64,000 nucleotides of DNA from Halictus rubicundus (taxonomy: Eukaryota > Arthropoda > Insecta > Hymenoptera > Halictidae): NCBI RefSeq assembly GCF_050948215.1, contig NW_027489041.1:1-64000 (forward strand), in the 5' to 3' direction. Position 1 is the stretch's first letter. Each line of letters starts with the position of its first letter. The notes below the pieces were generated by a model. It was not told where the DNA came from and did not search any database. It saw nothing but the letters and a program-made list of their open reading frames with translations. The position numbers and the translations under genes were made by a program. Positions 13,053 through 25,394 of the stretch are shown here, piece by piece.

Positions 13053-13306
13053 CTACCACTCCACTCACCAAACCTAGTCAACTCACCTCACTCACACTCC
13101 ACACCTCACCACACACCTCACCACACCACTCACCTCAACACACCACACTCCTCAACCTATCCACACACCACTCCACAACACACCTCCACACACCTCTCCA
13201 CACCACACTCCACACCACACCACTCACCACACCTCACTCACCCTAACCAATCCAAACACCTAAATCCTATCCACTCCACTACACCAATCCTCACCATCCT
13301 ATCCAC
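13053..13306. repeat. Transition zone with ACACC/TATCC hybrid units
   Basis: Regular ACACC units give way to a mixture of CTCACC, CCACTCC, CACACCTC, CCTATCCACAC, CCAATCC and CACCATCC before regular TATCC units start near 13,307. ACACC-like and TATCC-like pieces alternate, for example TATCC inside a CACAC context near 13,158 and ACACC inside TATCC context near 13,280. The change is gradual over about 250 bases, unlike the abrupt left junction at 6,388. No gene is seen. Confidence 0.82.
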
Positions 13307-16300
13307 TATCCTATCCTATCCTCTATCCTATCCTATCCTCACAATCCTATATATCCTCTATCCTATCCTATCCTCTATCCTATCCAATCCTCTACCCTAA
13401 TCCTATCCACTATCCTATCCTATCCTTTATCCTATCCTATCCTCTATCCTATCCTATCCTCTATCCTATTCTATCCTCTATCCTATCCTATCCTCTATCC
13501 CATCCTATCCTCTATCCTATCCTATCCTCTATCCTATCCTATCATCTATCCTATCCTCTATCCTATCCTATCCTCTATCCTATCCTATCCTCTATCCTAT
13601 CCTATCCTATCCTCTGTCCTCTATCCTCTATCCTATCCTATCCTCTATCCTATACTTTCCTCTATCCAATCCTATCCTCTATCCTATCCTATCCTCTATC
13701 CTTCCCTATCCTCTATCCTATCCTATCCTCTATCCTATCCTATCCTATCCTTTATCCTATCCTATCCTCTATCCTATCCTATCCTCTATCCTATCCTCTA
13801 TCCTATCCTCTATCCTATCCCCATTCCTATCCTCTATCCTATCCTATCCTCAATCCTATCCTATCCTCTATTCTATCCTATCCTCTATCATATACTATCC
13901 TCTACCCTATCCTATCCTCTATCCTATCCTATCTTCTATCCGATTCTCTATCCTATCCTATCCTCTATCCTATCCTATCCTCTATCCTATCCTCTATCGT
14001 ATCCTCAATCCTATCCTCTATCATATCCAATCCTCTATCGTATACTCTATCCTATCCTATCCTCTATCCTATCCTTTCCTCAATCCTATTGTATCCTCTA
14101 TCCTATCCTATCCTCTATCCCATCCTATCCTATCCTCTATCCTATCCTATCCTCTATCCTATCCTATCCTCTATCCTATCCTATCCTCTATCCTATCCTA
14201 TCCTCTATCCTATCCTATCCTATATCCTATATCCTATCCTATCCTCTATCCTATCCTATCCTCTAAACTATCCTATCCTCTATCCTATCCTATCCTCTAT
14301 CCTATCCTTTCCTCAATCCTATTATATCCTCTATCCTATCCTATCCTCTATCCTATCCTATCCTCTACCCTATCCTATCCTCTATCCTATCCTATCCTTT
14401 ATCCTATCCTATCCTCTATCCTATCCTATCCTCTATCCTATTCTATCCTCTATCCTATCCTATCCTCTATCCCATCCTATCCTCTATCCTATCCTATCCT
14501 CTATCCTATCCTATCATCAATCCTATCCTCTATCCTATCCTATCCTCTATCCTATCCTATCCTCTATCCTATCCTCTATCCTATCCTATCCTCTATCCTA
14601 TATTATCCTCTATCCTATCCTATCCTGTATCCTATCCTATCCTCTATCCTATCGTATCCTCTATCCTATCCTATCCTCTATCCTATCCTATCCTCTATCC
14701 TATCCTATCCTCTATCCTATCCTCTATCCAATCCTATCCTCTATCCTATCCTATCCTCTATCCTATCCTAACCTCTATCCTCTATCCTATCCTATCCTCT
14801 ATCCTATCCTATCCTCTATCCTATCCTATCCTATCCTCTATCGTATCCTATCCTCTATCATATCCTATCCTCTATCCTATCCTATCCTCTATCCTATCCT
14901 ATCCTCTATCCTATCCTATCCTCTATCCTATCCTCTATCGTATCCTCAATCCTATCCTCTATCCTATCCTATCCTGTATCCTATCCTATCCTCTATCCTA
15001 TCCTATCCTCTATCCTATCCTATCCTCTATCCTTTCCTATCCTCTATCCTATCCTATCCTCTATCCTATCCTATCCTATCCTTTATCCTATCCTATCCTC
15101 TATCCTATCCTATCCTCTATCCTATCCTCTATCCTATCCTCAATCCTATCCTCTATCCTATCCTATCCTCAATCCTATCCTATCCTCTATCCTATTCTAT
15201 CCTCTATCCTATCCTATCCTCTATCCTATCCTATCTTCTATCCGATCCTCTATCCTATCCTATCCTCTATCCTATTCTATCCTCTATCCTATCCTATCCT
15301 CTATCCTATCCTATCCTCTATCCTATCCTATCCTCTATCCTATCCTATCCTCTATCCTATCCTACCCTCTTTCCAATCCTATCCTCTATCCTATCCTATC
15401 CTCCATCCGATCATCTATCCTATCATATCCTCTATCCTATCCTATCCTCTATCTTATCCTATCCTCTATCCTATCCTCTATCGTATCCTCTATCCTATCC
15501 TCTATCCTATCCTATCCTCTATCCCATCCTATCCTCTATCCTATATTATCCTCTATCCTATCCTATCCTGTATCCTATCCTATCCTCTATCCTATCCTAT
15601 CCTCTATCCTATCCAATCCTCTATCCTATCCTATCCTCTATCCTATCCTCTATCCAATCCTATCCTCTATCCTATCCTATCCTCTATCCTATCCTATCCT
15701 CTATCCTATCCTATCCTATCCTCTATCCTATCCTATCCTCTATCCTATCCTATCCTATCCTCTATCCTATCCTATCCTCTATCCTATCCTATCCTCTATC
15801 CTATCCTATCCTCTATCCTATCCTATCCTCTATCCTATCCTATCCTATCCTCTATCCTCTATCCTCTATCCTCTATCCTATCCTATCCTCTATCCTATAC
15901 TTTCCTCTATCCAATCCTATCCTCTATCCTATCCTATCCTCTATCCTTTCCTATCCTCTATCCTATCCTATCTTCTATCCTATCCTATCCTATCCTTTAT
16001 CCTATCCTATCCTCTATCCTATCCTATCCTCTATCCTATCCTCTATCCTATCCTCTATCCTATCCCCAATCCTATCCTCTATCCTATCCTATCCTCAATC
16101 CTATCCTATCCTCTATTCTATCCTATCCTCTATCATATACTATCCTCTACCCTATCCTATCCTCTATCCTATCCTATCTTCTATCCGATTCTCTATCCTA
16201 TCCTATCCTCTATCCTATCCTATCCTCTATCCTATTCTATCCTCTATCCTATCCTATCCTCTATCCTATCCCCTCTATCCTATCCTATCCTCTATCCTAT

Positions 16301-16789
16301 TCTATCCTCTATCCTATCCTATCCTCTATCCTATCCTATCTTCTATCCGATCCTCTATCCTATCCTATCCTCTATCCTATTCTATCCTCTATCCTATCCT
16401 ATCCTCTATCCTATCCTATCCTCTATCCTATCCTATCCTCTATCCTATCCTATCCTCTATCCTATCCTACCCACTTTCCAATCCTATCCTCTATCCTATC
16501 CTATCCTCTATCCGATCATCTATCCTATCATATCCTCTATCCTATCCTATCCTCTATCTTATCCTATCCTCTATCCTATCCTCTATCGTATCCTCAATCC
16601 TATCCTCTATCATATCCAATCCTCTATCGTACTACTCTATCCTATCCTATCCTCTATCCTATCCTTTCCTCAATCCTATTATATCCTCTATCCTATCCTA
16701 TCCTCTATCCCATCCTATCCTATCCTCTATCCTATCCTATCCTCTATCCTATCCTATCCTCTATCCTACCCTATCCTCTATCCTATCTA

Positions 16790-17760
16790 TCCTCTATCCT
16801 ATCCTATCCTCTATCCTCATCCTATCCTATCTATCCTATCCTATCCTATCCTCTATCCTATCCTCTATCCTATCCTCTATCCTATCCTATCCTATCCTAT
16901 CCTATCCTCTATCCTATCCTATCTCTCTATTCTATCCTATCCTCTCTATACTATCCTCTATCCTATCCTATCTCTATCCGATTCTCTATCCTATCCTCTA
17001 TCCTATCCTATCCTCTATCCTATTCTATCCTCTATCCTATCCTATCCTCTATCCTATCCTATCTTCTATCCGATCCTCTATCCTATCCTATCCTCTATCC
17101 TATCCTATCCTCTATCCTATCTATCCTCCATCCTATCCTATCCTCTATCCTATCCTATCCTCTATCATATCCTATCCTCTATCCTATCCTATCATCTATC
17201 CTATCCTCTATCCTATCCTATCCTCTATCCTATCCTCTATCCTATCCTCTATCCTATCCTATCCTCAATCCTATCCTATCCTCTATTCTATCCTATCCTC
17301 TATCCTATCCTATCCTCTATCCTATCCTATCTTCTATCCGATCTCTATCCTATCCTATCCTCTATCCTATCCTATCCTCTATCCTATTCTATCCTCTATC
17401 CTATCCTATCCTCTATCCTATCCTCTTCTATCCTATCCTCTATCCTATCCTATCCTCTATCCTATCCTATCCTCTATCCTATCCTATCCTCCTATCCTAT
17501 CCTCTATCCTATCCTATCCTCTATCCTATCCTATCCTCTATCCTATCCTATCCTATCCTCTATCTATCCTCTATCCTATCCTATCCTCTATCCTATCCTT
17601 ATCCTCTATCCTATCCTATCCTCTATCCTATCCTATCCTATCCTCTATCCTATCCTATCCTCTATCCTATCCTATCCTATCCTCTATCCTATCCTATCCT
17701 CTATCCTATCCTATCCTCTATCCCTATCCTCTATCCTATATATCCTCTATCCTATCCTAT
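16790..17760 (+). repeat. Irregular TATCC zone with many off-register indels
   Basis: Here units such as TATCTATCC, TATCTCTATCC, CCTCATCC and TATCCTTATCC break the usual 5/7/12/17 bp lengths many times within 1 kb, while flanking arrays hardly show such breaks. This is either a real zone of decay or a stretch of weak consensus in the assembly. No gene in it. Confidence 0.75.
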
Positions 17761-18965
17761 CCTGTATCCTATCCTATCCTCTATCCTATCCTATCCTATC
17801 CTATCCTATCCTCTATCCTATCCTATCCTCTATCCTATCCTATCCTCTATCCTATCCTATCCTCTATCCTATCCTATCCTATCCTCTGTCCTCTATCCTC
17901 TATCCTATCCTCTATCCTATCCTATCCTCTATCCTATCCTCTATCCAATCCTATCCTCTATCCTATCCTATCCTCTATCCTATCCTATCCTCTATCCTAT
18001 CCTATCCTATCCTATCCTATCCTCTATCCTATCCTATCCTCTATCCTATCCTATCCTCTATCCTATCCTATCCTCTATCCTATCCTATCCTATCCTCTGT
18101 CCTCTATCCTCTATCCTATCCTATCCTCTATCCTATACTTTCCTCTATCCAATCCTATCCTCTATCCTATCCTATCCTCTATCCTATCCTCTATCCTATC
18201 CTATCCTATCTCTATCCTATCCTATCCTTTATCCTATCCTATCCTCTATCCTATCCTATCCTATCCTTATCCTATCCTATCCTCTATCCTATCCTATCCT
18301 CTATCCTATCCTCTATCCTATCCTCTATCCTATCCCCAATCCTATCCTCTATCCTATCCTATCCTCAATCCTATCCTCTATCTATCCTATCCTCTATCAT
18401 ATACTATCCTCTACCCTATCCTATCCTCTATCCTATCCTATCTTCTATCCGATTCTCTATCCTATCCTATCCTCTATCCTATCCTATCCTCTATCCTATC
18501 CTCTATCGTATCCTCAATCCTATCCTCTATCATATCCAATCCTCTATCGTATACTCTATCCTATCCTATCCTCTATCCTATCCTTTCCTCAATCCTATTA
18601 TATCCTCTCCTATCCTATCCTCTATCCTATCCTATCCTCTACCCTATCCTATCCTCTATCCTATCCTATCCTTTATCCTTTATCCTATCCTATCCTCTAT
18701 CCTATCCTATCCTCTATCCTATTCTATCCTCTATCCTATCCTATCCTCTATCCCATCCTATCCTCTATCCTATCCTATCCTCTATCCTATCCTATCATCT
18801 ATCCTATCCTCTATCCTATCCTATCCTCTATCCTATCCTATCCTCTATCCTATCCTCTATCCTATCCTATCCTCTATCCTATCCTATCCTCTATCCTATC
18901 CTATCCTCTATCCTATATTATCCTCTATCCTATCCTATCCTGTATCCTATCCTATCCTCTATCCT

Positions 18966-21900
18966 ATCGTATCCTCTATCCTATCCTATCCTCTATCCTA
19001 TCCTATCCTCTATCCTATCCTATCCTCTATCCTATCCTATCCTCTATCCTATCCTCTATCCAATCCTATCCTCTATCCTATCCTATCCTCTATCCTATCC
19101 TAACCTCTATCCTCTATCCTATCCTATCCTCTATCCTATCCTATCCTCTATCCTATCCTATCCTATCCTCTATCCTATCCTATCCTCTATCCTATCCTAT
19201 CCTCTATCCTATCCTATCCTCTATCCTATCCTATCCTATCCTCTATCCTCTATCCTCTATCCTATCCTATCCTCTATCCTATACTTTCCTCTATCCAATC
19301 CTATCCTCTATCCTATCCTATCCTCTATCCTTTCCTATCCTCTATCCTATCCTATCCTCTATCCTATCCTATCCTATCCTTTATCCTATCCTATCCTCTA
19401 TCCTATCCTATCCTCTATCCTATCCTCTATCCTATCCTCAATCCTATCCTCTATCCTATCCTATCCTCAATCCTATCCTATCCTCTATCCTATTCTATCC
19501 TCTATCCTATCCTATCCTCTATCCTATCCTATCTTCTATCCGATCCTCTATCCTATCCTATCCTCTATCCTATTCTATCCTCTATCCTATCCTATCCTCT
19601 ATCCTATCCTATCCTATATCCTATCCTATCCTCTATCCTATCCTATCCTCTATCCTATCCTATCCTCTATCCTATCCTATCCTCTATCCTATCCTTTCCT
19701 CAATCCTATTATATCCTCTATCCTATCCTATCCTCTATCCCATCCTATCCTATCCTCTATCCTATTCTATCATCTATCCTATCCTATCCTCTATCCTACC
19801 CTATCCTCTATCCTATTCTATCCTCTATCCTATCCTATCCTCTATCCCATCCTATCCTCTATCCTATCCTATCCTCTATCCTATCCTATCCTCTATCCTA
19901 TCCTCTATCCTATCCTCTATCCTATCCTATCCTGTATCCTATCCTATCCTCTATCCTATCCTATCCTCAATCCTATCCTATCCTCTATCCTATCCTATCC
20001 TCTATCCTATCCTATCCTCTATCCTATCCTATCCTCTATCCTATCCTCTATCCTATCCTATCCTCTATCCTATCCTATCCTCTATCCTATCCTCTATCCT
20101 ATCCTATCCTATATCCTATTCTATCCTCTATCCTATCCTATCCTCTATCCTATCCTATCTTCTATCCGATCCTCTATCCTATCCTATCCTCTATCCTATC
20201 CTATCCTCTATCCTATTCTATCCTCCATCCTATCCTATCCTCTATCCTATCCTATCCTCTATCATATCCTATCCTCTATCCTATCCTATCATCTATCCTA
20301 TCCTCTATCCTATCCTATCCTCTATCCTATCCTATCCTATATCCTATCCTATCCTCTATCCTATCCTATCCTCTATCCTATCCTATCCTCTATCCTATCC
20401 TATCCTCTATCCTATCCTCTATCCAATCCTATCCTCTATCCTATCCTATCCTCTATCCTATCCTATCCTCTATCCTATCCTACCCACTTTCCAATCCTAT
20501 CCTCTATCCTATCCTATCCTCTATCCGATCATCTATCCTATCATATCCTCTATCCTATCCTATCCTCTATCTTATCCTATCCTCTATCCTATCCTCTATC
20601 GTATCCTCAATCCTATCCTCTATCATATCCAATCCTCTATCGTATACTCTATCCTATCCTATCCTCTATCCTATCCTTTCCTCAATCCTATTATATCCTC
20701 TATCCTATCCTATCCTCTATCCCATCCTATCCTATCCTCTATCCTATCCTATCCTCTATCCTATCCTATCCTCTATCCTACCCTATCCTCTATCCTATTC
20801 TATCCTCTATCCTATCCTATCCTCTATCCCATCCTATCCTCTATCCTATCCTATCCTCTATCCTATCCTCTATCCTATCCTCTATCCTATCCTATCCTGT
20901 ATCCTATCCTATCCTCTATCCTATCCTATCCTCTATCCTATGCTATCCTCTATCCTATCCTATCCTCTATCCTATCCTATCCTCTATCCTATCCTATCCT
21001 CTATCCTATCCTCTATCCTATCCTATCCTCTATCCTATCCTATCCTCTATCCTATATTATCCTCTATCCTATCCTATCCTGTATCCTATCCTATAATCTA
21101 TCTATCCTATCCTCTATCCTATCCTATCCTCTATCCAATCCTATCATCTATCCTATCCTATCCTCTATCCTATCCTATCCTCTATCCTATCCTATCCTAT
21201 CCTCTATCCTACCCTATGCTCTATCCTATCCTATCCTCTCCTCTATCCTATCCTATCCTCTATCCTATCCTATCCTATCCTCTATCCTCTATCCTCGATC
21301 CTCTATCCTCTATCCTATCCTATCCTCTATCCTATACTTTCCTCTATCCAATCCTATCCTCTATCCTATCCTATCCTCTATCCTTTCCTATCCTCTATCC
21401 TATCCTATCCTATCCTTTATCCTATCCTATCCTCTATCCTATCCTATCCTCTATCCTATCCTCTATCCTATCCTCTATCCTATCCTCTATCCTATCCTCA
21501 ATCCTATCCTCTATCCTATCCTATCCTCAATCCTATCCTATCCTCTATTCTATCCTATCCTCTATCATATACTATCCTCTATCCTATCCTATCTTCTATC
21601 CGATTCTCTATCCTATCCTATCCTCTATCCTATCCTATCCTCTATCCTATTCTATCCTCTATCCTATCCTATCCTCTATCCTATCCTATCTTCTATCCGA
21701 TCCTCTATCCTATCCTATCCTCTATCCTATCCTATCCTCTATCCTATTCTATCCTCCATCCTATCCTATCCTCTATCCTATCCTATCCTCTATCATATCC
21801 TATCCTCTATCCTATCCTATCATCTATCCTATCCTCTATCCTATCCTATCCTCTATCCTATCCTCAATCCTATCCTCTATCCTATCCTATCCTCAATCCT

Positions 21901-24900
21901 ATCCTATCCTCTATTCTATCCTATCCTCTATCATATACTATCCTCTATCCTATCCTATCTTCTATCCGATTCTCTATCCTATCCTATCCTCTATCCTATC
22001 CTATCCTCTATCCTATTCTATCCTCTATCCTATCCTATCCTCTATCCTATCCTATCTTCTATCCGATCCTCTATCCTATCCTATCCTCTATCCTATCCTA
22101 TCCTCTATCCTATTCTATCCTCCATCCTATCCTATCCTCTATCCTATCCTATCCTCTATCATATCCTATCCTCTATCCTATCCTATCCTCTATCCTATCC
22201 TATCCTCTATCCTATCCTATCCTCTATCCTATCCTCTATCCTATCCTCTATCCTATCCTCTATCCTATCCTCAATCCTATCCTCTATCCTATCCTATCCT
22301 CAATCCTATCCTATCCTCTATTCTATCCTATCCTCTATCATATACTATCCTCTATCCTATCCTATCTTCTATCCGATTCTCTATCCTATCCTATCCTCTA
22401 TCCTATCCTATCCTCTATCCTATTCTATCCTCTATCCTATCCTATCCTCTATCCTATCCTATCTTCTATCCGATCCTCTATCCTATCCTATCCTCTATCC
22501 TATCCTATCCTCTATCCTATTCTATCCTCCATCCTATCCTATCCTCTATCCTATCCTATCCTCTATCATATCCTATCCTCTATCCTATCCTATCATCTAT
22601 CCTATCCTCTATCCTATCCTATCCTCTATCCTATCCTCAATCCTATCCTCTATCCTATCCTATCCTCAATCCTATCCTATCCTCTATTCTATCCTATCCT
22701 CTATCATATACTATCCTCTATCCTATCCTATCTTCTATCCGATTCTCTATCCTATCCTATCCTCTATCCTATCCTATCCTCTATCCTATTCTATCCTCTA
22801 TCCTATCCTATCCTCTATTCTATCCTATCTTCTATCCGATCCTCTATCCTATCCTATCCTCTATCCTATCCTATCCTCTATCCTATTCTATCCTCCATCC
22901 TATCCTATCCTCTATCCTATCCTATCCTCTATCATATCCTATCCTCTATCCTATCCTATCCTCTATCCTATCCTCTATCCTATCCTATCTTCTATCCCAT
23001 CCTATCCTCTATCCTATATTATCCTCTATCCTATCCTATCCTGTATCCTATCCTATCCTATCCTCTATCCTATCCTATCCTCTATCCTATCCTATCCTCT
23101 ATCCTATCCTATCCTCTATCCTATCCTATCCTCTATCCTATCCTATCCTCTATCCTATCCTATCCTCTATCCTATCCTCTATCCAATCCTATCCTCTATC
23201 CTATCCTATCCTCTATCCTATCCTATCCTCTATCCTATCCTATCCTATCCTATCCTATCCTCTATCCTATCCTATCCTCTATCCTATCCTATCCTCTATA
23301 CTATCCTATCCTCTATCCTATCCTATCCTATCCTCTGTCCTCTATCCTCTATCCTATCCTATCCTCTATCCTATACTTTCCTCTATCCAATCCTATCCTC
23401 TATCCTATCCTATCCTCTATCCTTCCCTATCCTATCCCCAATCCTATCCTCTATCCTATCCTATCCTCAATCCTATCCTATCCTCTATTCTATCCTATCC
23501 TCTATCATATACTATCCTCTACCCTATCCTATCCTCTATCCTATCCTATCTTCTATCCGATTCTCTATCCTATCCTATCCTCTATCCTATCCTATCCTCT
23601 ATCCTATCCTCTATCGTATCCTCAATCCTATCCTCTATCATATCCAATCCTCTATCGTATACTCTATCCTATCCTATCCTCTATCCTATCCTTTCCTCAA
23701 TCCTATTATATCCTCTATCCTATCCTATCCTCTATCCCATCCTATCCTATCCTCTATCCTATCCTATCCTCTATCCTATCCTATCCTCTATCCTATCCTA
23801 TCCTCTATCCTATCCTATCCTCTATCCTATCCTATCCTATATCCTATATCCTATCCTATCCTCTATCCTATCCTATCCTCTACCCTATCCTATCCTCTAT
23901 CCTTTCCTATCCTCTATCCTATCCTTTCCTCAATCCTATTATATCCTCTATCCTATCCTATCCTCTATCCTATCCTATCCTCTACCCTATCCTATCCTCT
24001 ATCCTATCCTATCCTTTATCCTATCCTATTCTCTATCCTATCCTATCCTCTATCCTATTCTATCCTCTATCCTATCCTATCCTCTATCCCATCCTATCCT
24101 CTATCCTATCCTATCCTCTATCCTATCCTATCATCTATCCTATCCTCTATCCTATCCTATCCTCTATCCTATCCTATCCTCTATCCTATCCTCTATCCTA
24201 TCCTATCCTCTATCCTATCCTATCCTCTATCCTATATTATCCTCTATCCTATCCTATCCTGTATCCTATCCTATCCTCTATCCTATCGTATCCTCTATCC
24301 TATCCTATCCTCTATCCTATCCTATCCTCTATCCTATCCTATCCTCTATCCTATCCTATCCTCTATCCTATCCTCTATCCAATCCTATCCTCTATCCTAT
24401 CCTATCCTCTATCCTATCCTAACCTCTATCCTCTATCCTATCCTATCCTCTATCCTATCCTATCCTATCCTCTATCCTATCCTATCCTCTATCCTATCCT
24501 ATCCTCTATCCTATCCTATCCTCTATCCTATCCTATCCTCTATCCTATCCTATCCTATCCTCTATCCTCTATCCTCTATCCTATCCTATCCTCTATCCTA
24601 TACTTTCCTCTATCCAATCCTATCCTCTATCCTATCCTATCCTCTATCCTTTCCTATCCTCTATCCTATCCTATCCTCTATCCTATCCTATCCTATCCTT
24701 TATCCTATCCTATCCTCTATCCTATCCTATCCTCTATCCTATCCTCTATCCTATCCTCAATCCTATCCTCTATCCTATCCTATCCTCAATCCTATCCTAT
24801 CCTCTATCCTATTCTATCCTCTATCCTATCCTATCCTCTATCCTATCCTATCTTCTATCCGATCCTCTATCCTATCCTATCCTCTATCCTATTCTATCCT

Positions 24901-25326
24901 CTATCCTATCCTATCCTCTATCCTATCCTATCCTCTATCCTATCCTATCCTCTATCCTATCCTATCCTCTATCCTATCCTACCCTCTTTCCAATCCTATC
25001 CTCTATCCTATCCTATCCTCCATCCGATCATCTATCCTATCATATCCTCTATCCTATCCTATCCTCTATCTTATCCTATCCTCTATCCTATCCTCTATCG
25101 TATCCTCAATCCTATCCTCTATCCTATCCTATCCTGTATCCTATCCTATCCTCTATCCTATCCTATCCTCTATCCTATCCTATCCTCTATCCTATCCTAT
25201 CCTATCCTCTATCCTATCCTATCCTCTATCCTATCCTATCCTCTATCCTATCCTATCCTCTATCCTATCCTATCCTATCCTATCCTTTATCCTATCCTAT
25301 CCTCTATCCTATCCTATCCTCTATCC
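18966..25326 (+). repeat. Right arm of the 6.3-kb inverted duplication (partner 1-6,360)
   Basis: This part of the right block carries, in reverse order, the same variant series as the left block. TATACTTTCC lies at 19280, 21333, 23372 and 24599, giving intervals of 2053, 2039 and 1227; the left block has the same three intervals in mirror order to within a few bases. No other stretch of the right block shows this interval series, so it is the closest partner in the window. CTAACC at 19,101 and CCAATCC near 19,060 match the left copies at 6,225 and 6,264, so homology reaches to within about 100 bases of the 6,388 junction. About 12.6 kb separates the arms, holding the TTCAC and ACACC arrays and 5.7 kb of TATCC. 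Confidence 0.9.
19970..24035 (+). repeat. Segmental duplication copy A (partner about 32,510-36,583)
   Basis: Line-by-line reading shows near identity with the sequence 12,540 bp downstream (1,045 units of 12) from about 19,970 to 23,170, with only isolated changes, for example C against T at 22,990/35,530 and a CATATCC variant at 32,551. Small copy-number changes then shift the offset to about 12,557. Both copies contain ATGCTATCC (20,940/33,480), the CCCTATGC landmark (21,212/33,752), the 3-4 bp deletion TATAATCTATCTATCC (21,092/33,632) and the unusual CCTTCCCTATCCTATCCCC deletion junction (23,423 and about 35,979). Confidence 0.9.
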
Positions 25327-25394
25327 TATCCTCTATCCTATCCTCTATCCTATCCCCAATCCTATCCTCTATCCTATCCTATCCTCAATCCTAT

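Noticed and set aside
6416..13246. A 2,276-codon protein rich in H, F, T, S and L
   Set aside because: Translation of TTCACTTCACTC followed by ACACCACACCAC; it crosses satellite boundaries without any change in signal that a gene would need.
1..25326. Fold-back (hairpin) read artefact as the cause of the inverted repeat
   Set aside because: A fold-back artefact gives arms meeting at a short loop. Here the arms are 12.6 kb apart with two other arrays and 5.7 kb of TATCC between them, and they differ at scattered bases. An assembly join error is still not excluded.
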